From Bacteroidaceae bacterium (GTDB lineage Bacteria; Bacteroidota; Bacteroidia; Bacteroidales; Bacteroidaceae): a stretch of 40,516 nt of DNA. Below, in pieces: positions 8,538 through 17,805 of this stretch. The stretch is from positions 1-40,516 of the forward strand of contig JAIKYE010000063.1 in NCBI GenBank assembly GCA_024683455.1. The letters run 5' to 3'. Position numbers and translations under genes: made by a program. Each line of letters starts with the position of its first letter. The first letter of the stretch is position 1. Under the pieces are notes generated by a model, which had not been told where the DNA came from, ran no database searches, and was given only the letters and a program-made list of their open reading frames with translations.

Positions 8538-9539
8538 ATGACAAAGAAGCGCTTCCTTCCACTTATTTGTGCATTTTTATTTGTGCAGGCGAATTCGTAC
8601 TGCCAGGAAAGCACCAGCATATTCAACTTTCTGAATCTGCCCAATTCATCTCACGTAATAGGTCTAGGAGGGAAAAACATATCATTGGTACAGGATGAAA
8701 TCCAAACTGCCGCAGCAAATCCGGCATTGCTTTCAAACGTCAGCGACAAGAGCATTGGTGTCAACTTCATGTCATACATGCAAGGCTGTAAAGCCGGTGG
8801 TGCTTCCTACGCCCAAACACTTGGCAGCAGAGGCACATGGGGCGTATATACGCAATTTGTAGGATATGGCTCTATGAAGGAGACGGATTTGGCCGGAGAA
8901 ATCACGGGGGAAATGAAACCTCTGGATTTTTGCTTTGGCGGCCAATATAGCTATATGCTTACAGACAGATTATCTGGTGGAGTTACAGGAAAAATCATAT
9001 ATTCACATTACGGAGAATTCTCATCATGCGCCTTAGCCGTAGATTTGGGCTTGAATTATTATTGGGAGGAGAAGAATGTCTCCATCTCCGCAGTTGCCCG
9101 TAACATAGGAGGGCAAGTGAAAAGATTTGGCGATGTCGGAGAGCGTCTTCCCTTTGATATGCGAATCGGCTTCACAAAAAGTTTAGGCCATGCACCTGTT
9201 GACATCTCCGTGACGATGGTTGACCTCACTCATTGGAGCCAGAGCGATTATTTCTCAGCAGACGGGAAAGTTAGCGGAGGAAGAATCTTTACCAATCATT
9301 TTGAGATTGGTGTAGATGCCTACCCTATTCCTGTCGTTTATGTGTGTGCCGGCTTTAACTTCCGACGTGCCTTCGAAATGAAAGCGGCAGGAAGTTCACA
9401 TGCCGCAGGTCTTTCCTTCGGAGCAGGAGCCAACCTAAAGAAACTGAAAGTGGGAATTGCCTATGCAAAATACCATATTGGAGCTCCAACCATCTCATTA
9501 AACCTTGCATATAGTTTTCAAAAAGCAACAAAAGAATAA
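8538..9539 (+). CDS. porQ: Type IX secretion system protein PorQ
   Basis: A 333-residue outer-membrane beta-barrel of the PorV/PorQ (FadL-like) group. PorQ is needed for type IX secretion in Porphyromonas gingivalis, where it takes part in the outer-membrane attachment step. A signal peptide is clear (MTKKRFLPLICAFLFVQANSYCQ). The mature start, ESTSIFNFLNLPNSSHVIGLGG, followed by an AAANPALLS motif, is characteristic of the family. The remainder alternates in beta-strand fashion and ends SLNLAYSFQ. It heads an operon with cmk (15-bp gap) and ispH. The same porQ-cmk-ispH order is known from P. gingivalis, which supports the call. No other type IX component is in this window. Confidence 0.93.
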   Translation: MTKKRFLPLICAFLFVQANSYCQESTSIFNFLNLPNSSHVIGLGGKNISLVQDEIQTAAANPALLSNVSDKSIGVNFMSYMQGCKAGGASYAQTLGSRGTWGVYTQFVGYGSMKETDLAGEITGEMKPLDFCFGGQYSYMLTDRLSGGVTGKIIYSHYGEFSSCALAVDLGLNYYWEEKNVSISAVARNIGGQVKRFGDVGERLPFDMRIGFTKSLGHAPVDISVTMVDLTHWSQSDYFSADGKVSGGRIFTNHFEIGVDAYPIPVVYVCAGFNFRRAFEMKAAGSSHAAGLSFGAGANLKKLKVGIAYAKYHIGAPTISLNLAYSFQKATKE

Positions 9540-9554
9540 TCCCCATTATTACAT

Positions 9555-10244
9555 ATGAACAAGATAACGATTGCCATTGACGGCCACTCTTCGTGCGGTA
9601 AAAGCACAATGGCCAAGGATTTAGCCCGAGAGATCGGATATGTTTACATAGACACTGGAGCCATGTACAGAGCCGTAACACTCTTCTGTATCCAAAACGG
9701 ATTCATTAAGGATGAAACGATAGACACAGAAGAGTTACAGAAACATATGAACGACATATCCATCACCTTTCAGCTTAATCCCAATACAGGCAAGCCAGAT
9801 ACATATCTGAATGGTGTATGCGTGGAAAATAAGATACGCACTTTGGAGGTGTCAAGTAAAGTAAGCTACGTAGCTGCACTTGGTTTTGTCAGAGAAGCAA
9901 TGGTAGATCTGCAAAGGCTAATGGGAGAAGCGAAAGGTGTCATCATGGACGGAAGAGATATTGGCACAGTAGTATTCCCCAATGCTGAACTTAAGATTTT
10001 TGTTACTGCCAGTGACGAGATCCGTGCTCAGAGAAGATACGACGAGTTGATAGCCAAAGGCGAGAAATGTAATATGGAGGAAATTCTTGCCAACATTCGT
10101 GAACGCGACAGGATAGACAGCACACGTGCCGTCAGTCCACTCAGAAAAGCCGACGATGCCATTGTACTGGACAACAGCCACATGACTATCCCAGAGCAAA
10201 AGGCATGGTTGTTGGCTCAATTCCAACGTGTAGCAAAAGGATGA
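9555..10244 (+). CDS. cmk: Cytidylate kinase
   Basis: Cmk phosphorylates CMP and dCMP with ATP in pyrimidine nucleotide salvage. The protein has 229 residues, the usual length. The P-loop GHSSCGKST is at 10-18. The substrate-binding [11 protein letters not shown] follows, then [23 protein letters not shown], and the lid-region RRYDEL and [20 protein letters not shown], all typical. Its stop overlaps the ispH start (ATGA at 10241), indicating translational coupling. Confidence 0.97.
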   Translation: MNKITIAIDGHSSCGKSTMAKDLAREIGYVYIDTGAMYRAVTLFCIQNGFIKDETIDTEELQKHMNDISITFQLNPNTGKPDTYLNGVCVENKIRTLEVSSKVSYVAALGFVREAMVDLQRLMGEAKGVIMDGRDIGTVVFPNAELKIFVTASDEIRAQRRYDELIAKGEKCNMEEILANIRERDRIDSTRAVSPLRKADDAIVLDNSHMTIPEQKAWLLAQFQRVAKG

Positions 10245-11113
10245 ACATTGAGATTGATCAGGGGTCAGGCTTCTGCTTCGGTGTAACTCGTGCCATAGGA
10301 AAAGCCGAGGAAGAACTGAACAAAGACGGTCATCTGTTCTGTCTTGGCGATATCGTTCATAACGGAAAAGAATGTGACCGGCTGCAACGCTTAGGTCTCA
10401 CCACCATCAATCACAAAGAACTGAAAGGAATAACCAACTCTAAAGTTTTGTTGAGAGCTCATGGAGAGCCACCATCAACATATCTCCTTGCCCAAAAGAA
10501 CGAAATAGAGGTTATTGATGCCACATGCCCGGTGGTTCTTCATTTACAGGAACGCATCAAGAAAGAGTATGATGCCGACCTTGAGCATAAAAAACAAATC
10601 GTAATCTTCGGGAAAAACGGTCATGCTGAAGTATTGGGTTTGGTGGGACAAACGGAAGGAACGGCCATCGTTATCGAATCCATCAGCGACCTCTCCAAAT
10701 TAGATTACGAAAAGGATATATGTCTTTACTCGCAAACGACCAAGCCCCTTGATGAGTTCAGACAAATAGTAGAACGCATTAAAGAGAACATCAGCCCTGA
10801 AGCAACATTTACATTCTACGACACTATATGCCGACAGGTCGCAAACAGGATGCCCAACATCAGGGAATTTGCTCACAGGCATGATGTTGTTCTCTTCGTT
10901 TGCGGGAAGAAAAGCAGTAACGGAAGGGTCTTGTTCAAGGAATGTAAAAATGCCAACCCGAAATCCTATATGATAGACACAGCCGACGAGATTGACTTGC
11001 GATGGCTGCAAAACTGCAACTCCATAGGTATATGTGGAGCAACAAGCACACCCAAATGGTTAATGGAGGAGTGCAAAATAAGAATCGAGGAGTTGCTTGG
11101 CTGCAACAAATGA
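10241..11113 (+). CDS. ispH: 4-hydroxy-3-methylbut-2-enyl diphosphate reductase
   Basis: IspH (LytB) is the iron-sulfur enzyme that makes IPP and DMAPP in the last step of the MEP isoprenoid pathway. With ATG 10241 it has 290 residues. The three cluster cysteines fall at C12 (GFCFGV), C96 (DATCPVV) and C197 ([11 protein letters not shown]), the same positions as in E. coli. The substrate histidines are in HNGKE (40) and RAHGEPPS. A longer in-frame reading from 10205 would lie entirely inside cmk, so I reject it. Its 3' end overlaps meaB on the other strand by 54 bp. Functionally it supplies IPP for the prenyl synthase and UppS encoded here. Confidence 0.97.
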   Translation: MNIEIDQGSGFCFGVTRAIGKAEEELNKDGHLFCLGDIVHNGKECDRLQRLGLTTINHKELKGITNSKVLLRAHGEPPSTYLLAQKNEIEVIDATCPVVLHLQERIKKEYDADLEHKKQIVIFGKNGHAEVLGLVGQTEGTAIVIESISDLSKLDYEKDICLYSQTTKPLDEFRQIVERIKENISPEATFTFYDTICRQVANRMPNIREFAHRHDVVLFVCGKKSSNGRVLFKECKNANPKSYMIDTADEIDLRWLQNCNSIGICGATSTPKWLMEECKIRIEELLGCNK

Positions 11114-12157
11114 TGAACGTTGCCCCTCCAGCACACTTTTCTCTGCCGCTTGTAAGAGATCCGCAATGGTAGGATTCTGATAGAAATTATTCCGAAGTTG
11201 CTCATTTATACTTTCGTACATCCAATACTTAGACTGTTCAGCGCGGCGGAACTCAAAATAGCCGTTTTTCTTTACAAAGTCGATGTACTCGTATATCATG
11301 TCCCATATCTCCTTGATTCCCAACCCATAGAATCCACTATAGGTAAGAACTTTGGGCTGCCAACCGCTTTCTGGCATCGGGAACAACTGCAAAGCATTTC
11401 TGAAATGTGTCGCAGCCAACTGGCTCTTCTCGACATTACTCCCGTCACATTTGTTTATAACAATGCCATCGGCCATCTCCATAATACCGCGTTTGATACC
11501 TTGCAACTCATCACCGGTTCCTGCCAACTGAATGAGTAGGAAGAAATCCACCATGGAATGGCAGGCCGTCTCACTCTGACCAACTCCAACTGTCTCTACA
11601 AAGATTTTGTCAAAACCTGCGGCTTCACAGAGAATGATTGTTTCTCGTGTTTTCCGAGCTACACCGCCTAAGCTACCAGCCGAGGGACTGGGGCGAATAA
11701 AGGAGTCTGGATGGACAGAAAGTTTCTCCATCCTGGTCTTATCGCCAAGAATACTACCTTTGGAGCGTTCGCTACTAGGGTCAATAGCTAATACTGCCAG
11801 CCTGCCGCCATACTCCTTAAGGACATGTATTCCAAACTCATCAATGCTGGTACTTTTTCCTGCACCGGGAACACCGCTAATACCGACTCTGACGCTTTTC
11901 CCCGAATAGGGCAAGCTTTTCTCTATCACCTCCTGCGCAATAGTCTGATGATCAGGATTCGTGCTTTCAACCAATGTTACAGCTTGGCCCAATACAGAAA
12001 CGTTGCCTTTCAAGATTCCTTCCACATAATCTCCTGCAGTAAGCTTATGACGTGAATAACGACCGCGTTTCAGATAAGGATTGACTATAGAAACGGGACC
12101 TACTCCACTATTAACCATTAGGCCTTCAAACTCTGCACTATTCTCGGGATGCTCCAT
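11060..12157 (-). CDS. meaB: MeaB/ArgK family G3E GTPase, methylmalonyl-CoA mutase chaperone
   Basis: MeaB is a P-loop GTPase that guards and reloads the adenosylcobalamin cofactor of methylmalonyl-CoA mutase. The protein has 365 residues. The Walker A motif GVPGAGKST is at 95-103. AIDPSS, then RPSPSAGSLGGVARKTRE, ETVGVGQSE and NKCDG (base recognition) follow in family order. The C-terminus is helical and likely the dimerisation arm. It is the last gene of a minus-strand group (DUF4837 lipoprotein, DUF1573 protein, meaB) with a 12-bp gap before it. The mutase genes are not in this window. The stop lies inside the 3' end of ispH, a 54-bp convergent overlap. Confidence 0.95.
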   Translation of the reverse strand: MEHPENSAEFEGLMVNSGVGPVSIVNPYLKRGRYSRHKLTAGDYVEGILKGNVSVLGQAVTLVESTNPDHQTIAQEVIEKSLPYSGKSVRVGISGVPGAGKSTSIDEFGIHVLKEYGGRLAVLAIDPSSERSKGSILGDKTRMEKLSVHPDSFIRPSPSAGSLGGVARKTRETIILCEAAGFDKIFVETVGVGQSETACHSMVDFFLLIQLAGTGDELQGIKRGIMEMADGIVINKCDGSNVEKSQLAATHFRNALQLFPMPESGWQPKVLTYSGFYGLGIKEIWDMIYEYIDFVKKNGYFEFRRAEQSKYWMYESINEQLRNNFYQNPTIADLLQAAEKSVLEGQRSSFVAAKQLLDSYFALLH

Positions 12158-12169
12158 ATCTGCAGTTTT

Positions 12170-13237
12170 TTATTGTTTTACATCTATGTTGATTACGGTC
12201 TTGGGCTGTATAGGGTCGTTGGTAATAAGAAGAACCCTTGGACGTCCCTTCTCGCGTTTAAGATACTTGGGAGTTACACTGACCTTCAGTTTCGTACATG
12301 CACCTGGCTTCAACACTCTGTTGGCCAAACTTACAGAAATCGCTTTGTTAAAGACCTGAACCTGTTCAAAAAGCAAATTACTCTTTCCTCTATTATAAAC
12401 AAGAATCGTATGGGTGGGCTTTGATTTTTTTGTTAAAAGATCGAATTCCAAAGAAGATTCCGAAAGTTCCAAGACAGGTGCATTCTCTTTTTCCTCGACA
12501 GTCATTTTGGAGAAGTCGGGAAGCAGAATGGCAGAAATCTGTATCTCATTGGCCTCGCTAATCTTATCACCCATGTAACGTGAAAGATATACCGATGTCC
12601 TGTTCAGGCCCATCTGCAACAACTTGTCGCTATCCAGAGTCAGCCTGATTATACCTTTCTTACTGGGTGGAACATTCTCAGGAATATACTGCGCAGAAAG
12701 ATATGTAGGAAGATGCATAAGTTCCGGGCGGAAAGCTGTATGGTCTTTATTGACCAAAGCAAACTCAACAAAAGGATGCTCACCCTTATGAACATCGTCA
12801 AACTCCAAGTAGTTGGTTTGTATCTGAACATTTCCCAAATCGATAGGACAATCCTCGCCAAGCTCCTTGACATCCACAACTACAACTCCTTGTAACCCCA
12901 AATAGACAGGGTCATCTGTGGCATTAGTATAAACCTCTACCTCTTTTTGGAAAGTACCTAATATATTGGCATCATACACTACAGTTATTTCACCTCTTTC
13001 GCCTGCCAAAATAGAGTCCTCGGGGAAAGAAACGTTCAGACAACCACACGAAGCCTTAACGGAAGTAATCTTAAGCGGTTGATCGCCTTTGTTTGCGAAT
13101 CCGAACACTATTTTCTTTGGCTGTTGAAATTCCACTTCGCCCAATTTCTTTATTTCCATATCTGGAACGAAACGGGGTTGGGCATGCAAAAGTACAGCGC
13201 TTATCAGATAAAAAAGGGTAATATATATTAATCTCAT
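12170..13237 (-). CDS. DUF1573 domain protein, exported
   Basis: A 355-residue exported protein with a signal peptide (MRLIYITLFYLISAVLLHAQ). The N-terminal half carries a DUF1573/ASH-type immunoglobulin-like domain. It is recognised by FANKGDQPLKITSVKASCGC, then AGERGEITVVYDANILGTFQKEVEVYTN. The ASCGC motif is the family hallmark. A second Ig-like region, near 255-355, repeats the pattern (ILVYNRGKSNLLFEQVQV ... PRVLLITNDP). The function of DUF1573 proteins is not established; periplasmic or surface binding is plausible. It overlaps the stop of the upstream DUF4837 gene by 4 bp (ATGA) and precedes meaB. Confidence 0.88.
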   Translation of the reverse strand: MRLIYITLFYLISAVLLHAQPRFVPDMEIKKLGEVEFQQPKKIVFGFANKGDQPLKITSVKASCGCLNVSFPEDSILAGERGEITVVYDANILGTFQKEVEVYTNATDDPVYLGLQGVVVVDVKELGEDCPIDLGNVQIQTNYLEFDDVHKGEHPFVEFALVNKDHTAFRPELMHLPTYLSAQYIPENVPPSKKGIIRLTLDSDKLLQMGLNRTSVYLSRYMGDKISEANEIQISAILLPDFSKMTVEEKENAPVLELSESSLEFDLLTKKSKPTHTILVYNRGKSNLLFEQVQVFNKAISVSLANRVLKPGACTKLKVSVTPKYLKREKGRPRVLLITNDPIQPKTVINIDVKQ

Positions 13238-14232
13238 TTTTGTTTTTTGGTTTTACTGAATGTTCTTAAAGAGGCCTCGACCGTACGTAACAAGTCGCGT
13301 TTATCGGTTGACGGCGAATATACAAATCCCTCAGCGACAATAACCTTATTGTTCACTGAATCAACTCTTGTCAATGACACAAACGGTCCTCCAAGAGCAC
13401 CATTTCTCATCTCCCATAATCCACGAACCTCATAAACCTTTTGGCCATCCAAATCACGCATTTTGGGAAATAGCACAGGAGACCCGTCAACCTTCGTCGT
13501 CTGCATCCACTGATCCTGTCGGCTTCCTGGGATGTTTATGCGCATCACGGAATCACGGCATGCAACAAAAGAATCCTCGTTGGAGTAATCTTTGCCATCC
13601 CATGGCAATGTGTACATCACGACATTAAGATCCTTCTCGTTGAGATTCGTGCCTACCCACACAAAATTCTTCCCCACCTTACTGGCCCGCATCTGTCTGG
13701 GAACCTTCAGGCCATAGTCCAAGGCAGAGGAAAACTTCTGTGAGAGATCTCTGTTATAATGTTTACAAATGTCTTCCGCCCGCATTTCTATTTGTGCATC
13801 GTCTATCAGTCCACGAACATACATACCCTTTGCTGAAAGGAACCTGCGAAGTGATTCCAAATTAGGGGCTGCCACCGTCACTTCTATTTGTGGACGGGCA
13901 ACAACATCTCTTGAGACTCCTATCATAGCACACTCCAATTCCGGCTGTATATGAACAAAAAGTTTGCTATGAAACGTAGTGTATGTCTGGACATAATGAC
14001 GCGAAGAAATCCTAACCGTCTTAAAGAAGGGCTCGTCTTGCATCAGACCTGGCACAGAACCTTGGGTTATTTCTTTAAGCGTATCAGCTACATCGCTTCT
14101 CCATACCTCATCATCTACCACCATAAGAAGCTCACTCGGCAAGCCCTTTGATGCAACAATCCTTGTCCTTCTCTCCCCGGAGGTACAAGAAAAAAGGAAA
14201 AATATTAAAAGAAGAAGGTACAAGAATCTCAT
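13234..14232 (-). CDS. DUF4837 family lipoprotein
   Basis: A 332-residue lipoprotein with a short hydrophobic signal and a lipobox cysteine (FFLFSC, C16). Conserved-looking segments include SKGLPSELLMVVD near the mature start, YVQTYTTFHSKLFVHIQ, a central KVGKNFVWVGTN, and WEMRNGALGGPFVSLTRVDS. These match my memory of the DUF4837 family of Bacteroidetes. The function is unknown. First gene of the DUF4837-DUF1573-meaB group; the DUF1573 start overlaps its stop by 4 bp. A promoter match lies at 14290-14320. Confidence 0.85.
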   Translation of the reverse strand: MRFLYLLLLIFFLFSCTSGERRTRIVASKGLPSELLMVVDDEVWRSDVADTLKEITQGSVPGLMQDEPFFKTVRISSRHYVQTYTTFHSKLFVHIQPELECAMIGVSRDVVARPQIEVTVAAPNLESLRRFLSAKGMYVRGLIDDAQIEMRAEDICKHYNRDLSQKFSSALDYGLKVPRQMRASKVGKNFVWVGTNLNEKDLNVVMYTLPWDGKDYSNEDSFVACRDSVMRINIPGSRQDQWMQTTKVDGSPVLFPKMRDLDGQKVYEVRGLWEMRNGALGGPFVSLTRVDSVNNKVIVAEGFVYSPSTDKRDLLRTVEASLRTFSKTKKQK

Positions 14233-14289
14233 GTTTGTTTCTTTGCAATATTATAGGGCTTATACCACAAGCTTTCGTATTCTCACCGA

Positions 14290-14320
14290 CAAAGGTATCT
14301 TCTTTTTCCGAGAATGACAA
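14290..14320 (-). promoter_or_regulatory. Promoter for the DUF4837-DUF1573-meaB group
   Basis: On the minus strand TACCTTTG (14290-14297) matches TAnnTTTG. A TTG (14318-14320) lies 20 bp upstream, the usual -33 spacing. The lipoprotein ATG is about 58 bp downstream. Confidence 0.55.
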
Positions 14321-14391
14321 AAGGGAACCCAAAAACTTCCACACTTGTTGTTTTTTTTAACAGAAGTAATGGAAGAATCAGAATAATAGTG

Positions 14392-14399
14392 TACTTTTG
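14392..14399 (+). promoter_or_regulatory. -7 element for the GT-C-like gene
   Basis: TACTTTTG matches TAnnTTTG and lies 27 bp before ATG 14427. It overlaps an in-frame TTG (14397), which therefore cannot be the start if this promoter is used. Confidence 0.5.
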
Positions 14400-14426
14400 C
14401 CGACGAATACAAATATTAATGTTTTT

Positions 14427-15941
14427 ATGAAGCAAACGGACCTCTGGGAGCCCCTTTTTCTATTCATCTTAGCTGTACTTATCACCACTTTATTCAGTAC
14501 ATGTTCTTTCATCTACCCACTTAACCCATGGGATGATGCCAATGTATATATGACCATAGGCAATGCCATGCTCAGTGGAAGAGAACTCTATGTGGATATC
14601 TTTGACCACAAAGGACCAGTGCTTTACCTTATGCATGAAATGGCTGCCATACTGTCACGCAACAGTTTTGTTGGAATCTATCTGATTGAAATAGTATGCT
14701 GTTTCTGCTTTATGTGGTATTCGTTGCGCACAATGCGCCTTTTCACTTCATCAAAGATTACGTTTCCTCTAACGTGTCTTTTAGGATGGGTGACAACATC
14801 ATCAGACCTCTTCTATTATGGTGATAGCGTTGAGGAATTCTCACTACCTATCTTGGCCCACTGCTTTTACCATATGATGCGATTTGCCAGAGACCATCGT
14901 GTTCCCTCATGGTGGCAAGCCCTTTTTATGGGTGTAGGACTGGGACTTATCTTTTGGACAAAGTTCAACATCCTGTTCTTCTATTTCGGCGGAACTGCAG
15001 CACTCATCTTTATAGCATGGCGACGACACCAATTAAAAGAATTAAGACAAACCCTGCTATGGGTGATAGCTGGCGTAGCAATACCAACAATTGCAGTCCT
15101 TGTCTACTTCGTTGCACATGGAACGGTAAATGCTCTCATAGAATCATATTTCATGGTCAACATCTTCCAGTACCATGGTACAGCGACAAATGGAGAACCA
15201 GACTTTTGGTGGTTCCCACTCATGAAACTGACCATCTGGGCTTTATTGGTATTGCCACTCTATTTTGCCCGTGCCCGCTGGGAGGTTAAACTGCTGGCGC
15301 TCGGAACATACGGAATACTCTTGTTTTCGTTTGCAACAATGACCGTGCAGTTCTACTATGTCTTACTCATGTATATCTTTGCACCGCTCCTTGTATATTT
15401 CTTCAGAAACCACATTCCTACGATGCGCACCTACATAATCATGGGGATGATAGCCTTTGTCGCTGCCGCGACCAACTGGAATCTGGTTACCCTCCTGAAC
15501 GGAACCTTCCCACACCGTGTGCTGGAAATGGCAGAGATTATCAACGCCAACCAAAGCGAAGACAGCGAAGTTCTAACATTCAGTTCCTATGACACTGGCA
15601 TTTATCAGCACACACACCATCTCCCCCCAAACAAGAATTTCTTTATGTCAAGTATTCTTGACCCAGACATACGCAAAGAACAGGCAGACTGGGTAGCTTC
15701 TGGTAAAGTACGTTATCTGGTTCGTGAAATAGGCGCTATTATAACCTGTCACGAATACTATGATGCGCCAATACCCAGCAACTATCACTGCATATACGAC
15801 AAGGAAGAATTATTCCGTTATCGCTTAATTACCACACCGCACAAGTTTCTTTGGAACCTCACCTATCCCCGTGTATTACTGCAATACATCATGGAGCCGG
15901 TTACAACAAACCAGCGCATGTTAATCTACGAAAGAGAATAA
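14427..15941 (+). CDS. Polytopic GT-C-like membrane glycosyltransferase
   Basis: A 504-residue membrane protein resembling the GT-C (PMT/ArnT-like, GT39/GT83) superfamily. These enzymes move sugars from polyprenyl-phosphate donors onto acceptors outside the membrane. After the first helix (9-30) comes the signature extracytoplasmic loop PLNPWDDANVYM with acidic pair D36/D37, then GRELYVDIFDHKGP (51-64). About ten hydrophobic helices follow, and then a soluble C-terminal region of about 130 residues containing SEDSEVLTFSSYDTGIYQHT. I start at ATG 14427, because the alternative TTG lies in the promoter. It converges on gtrA with only 5 bp between stops. Substrate and acceptor are unknown. Confidence 0.8.
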   Translation: MKQTDLWEPLFLFILAVLITTLFSTCSFIYPLNPWDDANVYMTIGNAMLSGRELYVDIFDHKGPVLYLMHEMAAILSRNSFVGIYLIEIVCCFCFMWYSLRTMRLFTSSKITFPLTCLLGWVTTSSDLFYYGDSVEEFSLPILAHCFYHMMRFARDHRVPSWWQALFMGVGLGLIFWTKFNILFFYFGGTAALIFIAWRRHQLKELRQTLLWVIAGVAIPTIAVLVYFVAHGTVNALIESYFMVNIFQYHGTATNGEPDFWWFPLMKLTIWALLVLPLYFARARWEVKLLALGTYGILLFSFATMTVQFYYVLLMYIFAPLLVYFFRNHIPTMRTYIIMGMIAFVAAATNWNLVTLLNGTFPHRVLEMAEIINANQSEDSEVLTFSSYDTGIYQHTHHLPPNKNFFMSSILDPDIRKEQADWVASGKVRYLVREIGAIITCHEYYDAPIPSNYHCIYDKEELFRYRLITTPHKFLWNLTYPRVLLQYIMEPVTTNQRMLIYERE

Positions 15942-15946
15942 AAAAA

Positions 15947-16411
15947 TCAGGAATTCTTTTTTGAATGCTTCACTACAGCACGGATTACAAAAAAGTTTGT
16001 AATCGCGCTGATAAAGGCCATAGGAATATAGGCAATGGTATCACTCATCCCAAGCCCTTTCACAAACAGCCACATAAGTATCATTCGTACGACAAAAAGG
16101 TTGAACAGGTGAGCACCTACAACCCCTAAAAGATTTCGCATAGAAGACCTCGTATTGAAGGTCCAATATACGGTCAGCAGATAATTAAAACAAAGCGAAA
16201 TGATATATCCTGATATGACTGGGATTCTCCAATAAGCAATTGAAAAACCAAGATAAGACTTCAAGAATCCCGAGATTTCAGGTGCTACAGGACGGACAGA
16301 ATAGAAGACAGCCGCATCTATCAAAAAGCATATTCCGCCAACAATGCAGAAACGGATAAACTTCTGCGTCTCCTTGTGGGACAGTATTTCCTTTATTCTC
16401 TCTCTCGTCAT
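15947..16411 (-). CDS. GtrA family membrane protein
   Basis: A 154-residue protein with four predicted helices of the GtrA/DPMS type. Members are thought to help move polyprenyl-phosphate-linked sugars across the membrane. Visible hallmarks are FIRFCIVGGICFLIDAAVFY at the N-terminal helix and LCFNYLLTVYWTFNTRSSM between helices 2 and 3. A final helix ends FISAITNFFVIRAVV. An in-frame start at 16468 would overlap murI by 38 bp. The ATG at 16411 leaves a 19-bp gap and gives the usual family length, so I prefer it. It lies at the end of the envelope operon and converges on a GT-C-like enzyme that could use the same lipid-linked sugar. Confidence 0.88.
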   Translation of the reverse strand: MTRERIKEILSHKETQKFIRFCIVGGICFLIDAAVFYSVRPVAPEISGFLKSYLGFSIAYWRIPVISGYIISLCFNYLLTVYWTFNTRSSMRNLLGVVGAHLFNLFVVRMILMWLFVKGLGMSDTIAYIPMAFISAITNFFVIRAVVKHSKKNS

Positions 16412-16430
16412 CAGTTCTGCTTGTTTCTGT

Positions 16431-17279
16431 TTAGCCAAGATATACCCTTTCTGCGGTAAGTGGTTCACCCATGAATGTTGCTGCCTTTTGCTGAAATTCC
16501 TCAGCTCGCTCCGTTGTCAGGAAGGTAGCATTACCACCTGTCGTTATGCGCGCAGCCATCTCAGGATGACGTCGCAAATAGTCTTGCAAGCTTTCTGCTA
16601 CATAACGTCCCTGCTCTATGACATGTACGCCGGCAGGCATGTATTGCCGAATCTTATTTAGCAAAAGGGGATAATGCGTACAACCGAGAATCACACTGTC
16701 AATCTCTGGGTCGCGTCTGAACAGACTATCTATATTCTTTTTTACAAAATAGTCTGCACCAGGATTATCATATTCATCATTTTCCACCAAGGGAACCCAC
16801 ATAGGACATGCCTCACCTGTAACCTTGATATCAGGATGCAGCTTGGCAATTTCCAATTCATAAGTGGTACTACGTACCGTACCTGACGTAGCCATGATAC
16901 CCACATGACGACTCTGTGAGATACTCCCCACCACCTCTACCGTAGGACGTATCACACCCAGCACACGACGCTGCGAATCCATCTGAGGGAGATCGTTCTG
17001 CTGAATACTGCGAAGCGCTTTGGCAGAAGCGGTATTACATCCCAAAATTACCAAATGACAACCTTGCTCAAAAAGATAGCGAACAGCTTGCAGGGTAAAT
17101 TCATAAACAATATCAAAAGAACGTGTACCATATGGCGCACGTGCATTGTCTCCCAAATACAGATAATCATACTGCGGCATTAAAGAACGTATCTGCCGCA
17201 GTATGGTTAAACCTCCATAACCCGAATCAAAGATTCCTATCGGGCCAGGAACTTGTGGAAACTTATTCGTTTTGATCAT
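16431..17279 (-). CDS. murI: Glutamate racemase
   Basis: MurI interconverts L- and D-glutamate, supplying D-glutamate for peptidoglycan. With ATG 17279 it has 282 residues. The catalytic pair is clear: C81 in ILGCNTASA and C200 in LGCTHYPLL. IFDSGYGGLTIL (D18) and YLGDNARAPYGTRS are classical. The start overlaps the upstream skp gene by 17 bp; a further start at 17300 would overlap by 38 bp and add seven poorly conserved residues. Placement after bamA and skp is common in this order and groups wall and outer-membrane synthesis. Confidence 0.96.
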   Translation of the reverse strand: MIKTNKFPQVPGPIGIFDSGYGGLTILRQIRSLMPQYDYLYLGDNARAPYGTRSFDIVYEFTLQAVRYLFEQGCHLVILGCNTASAKALRSIQQNDLPQMDSQRRVLGVIRPTVEVVGSISQSRHVGIMATSGTVRSTTYELEIAKLHPDIKVTGEACPMWVPLVENDEYDNPGADYFVKKNIDSLFRRDPEIDSVILGCTHYPLLLNKIRQYMPAGVHVIEQGRYVAESLQDYLRRHPEMAARITTGGNATFLTTERAEEFQQKAATFMGEPLTAERVYLG

Positions 17280-17799
17280 TTGGGGATGACGCATCCACAT
17301 TTAATTTCCGACGTACAAGCTCAGTTACATCAACGCCCACAACGGGATTAATGTACGGACATGCATTATCATCTGTATTCAAGATAAAGCCATACCCATA
17401 TTCTACGCCAACCTCAAGAAGAACCCTATTCAACTTCTTCTGCACCTCAGCAACCAAATCCTTCTCGGCCTGAGCCAATAAGTTCTGTACCTGTACACGG
17501 AAAGCTACGCCGTTGTCCATTAATGTCTGAAGTTCAGCCTGTCGCTTTTGCATGATAGTCTGGGGAAAGTCCTTTTGTCCCTGTAAAAAATCCACGAACT
17601 TCCTTTGGAACTCGGTTTCTCCCCTTACAGCCTCCTCTTCATACTTCTGCTTTAATGTTTGCAACTCCTGCATAGCCTGAGTATATTCAGGCATTTCTTT
17701 TAATACCTGCTGATAGCTTAAATACCCGAACTGAATTTGAGCAGAAGCGATTACAGGGACTAAAACGAAAAGAAATAAAAATAGGCGTTTCATATTCAA
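17263..17799 (-). CDS. OmpH/Skp family periplasmic chaperone (third copy)
   Basis: A 178-residue Skp/OmpH-like protein. A signal peptide (MNMKRLFLFLFVLVPVIASAQ) precedes IQFGYLSYQQVLKEMPEY, the strand that forms the trimer body. A long charged, coiled-coil segment (about 40-130) forms the tentacles. The C-terminal strand segment EYGYGFILNTDD closes the fold. Trimers capture unfolded outer-membrane proteins on the way to BamA. It is the last of three tandem copies and overlaps murI by 17 bp. Its C-terminal tail is longer than in the other two. Confidence 0.92.
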   Translation of the reverse strand: MNMKRLFLFLFVLVPVIASAQIQFGYLSYQQVLKEMPEYTQAMQELQTLKQKYEEEAVRGETEFQRKFVDFLQGQKDFPQTIMQKRQAELQTLMDNGVAFRVQVQNLLAQAEKDLVAEVQKKLNRVLLEVGVEYGYGFILNTDDNACPYINPVVGVDVTELVRRKLNVDASSPNDQNE

Positions 17800-17805
17800 G
17801 TCTTA

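Noticed and set aside
10205..10240. N-terminal extension of ispH
   Set aside because: It lies inside cmk, and the family cysteine positions fit only the ATG at 10241.
14397..14426. TTG start for the GT-C-like gene
   Set aside because: The TTG lies inside the TACTTTTG promoter element. ATG 14427 gives a normal first helix.
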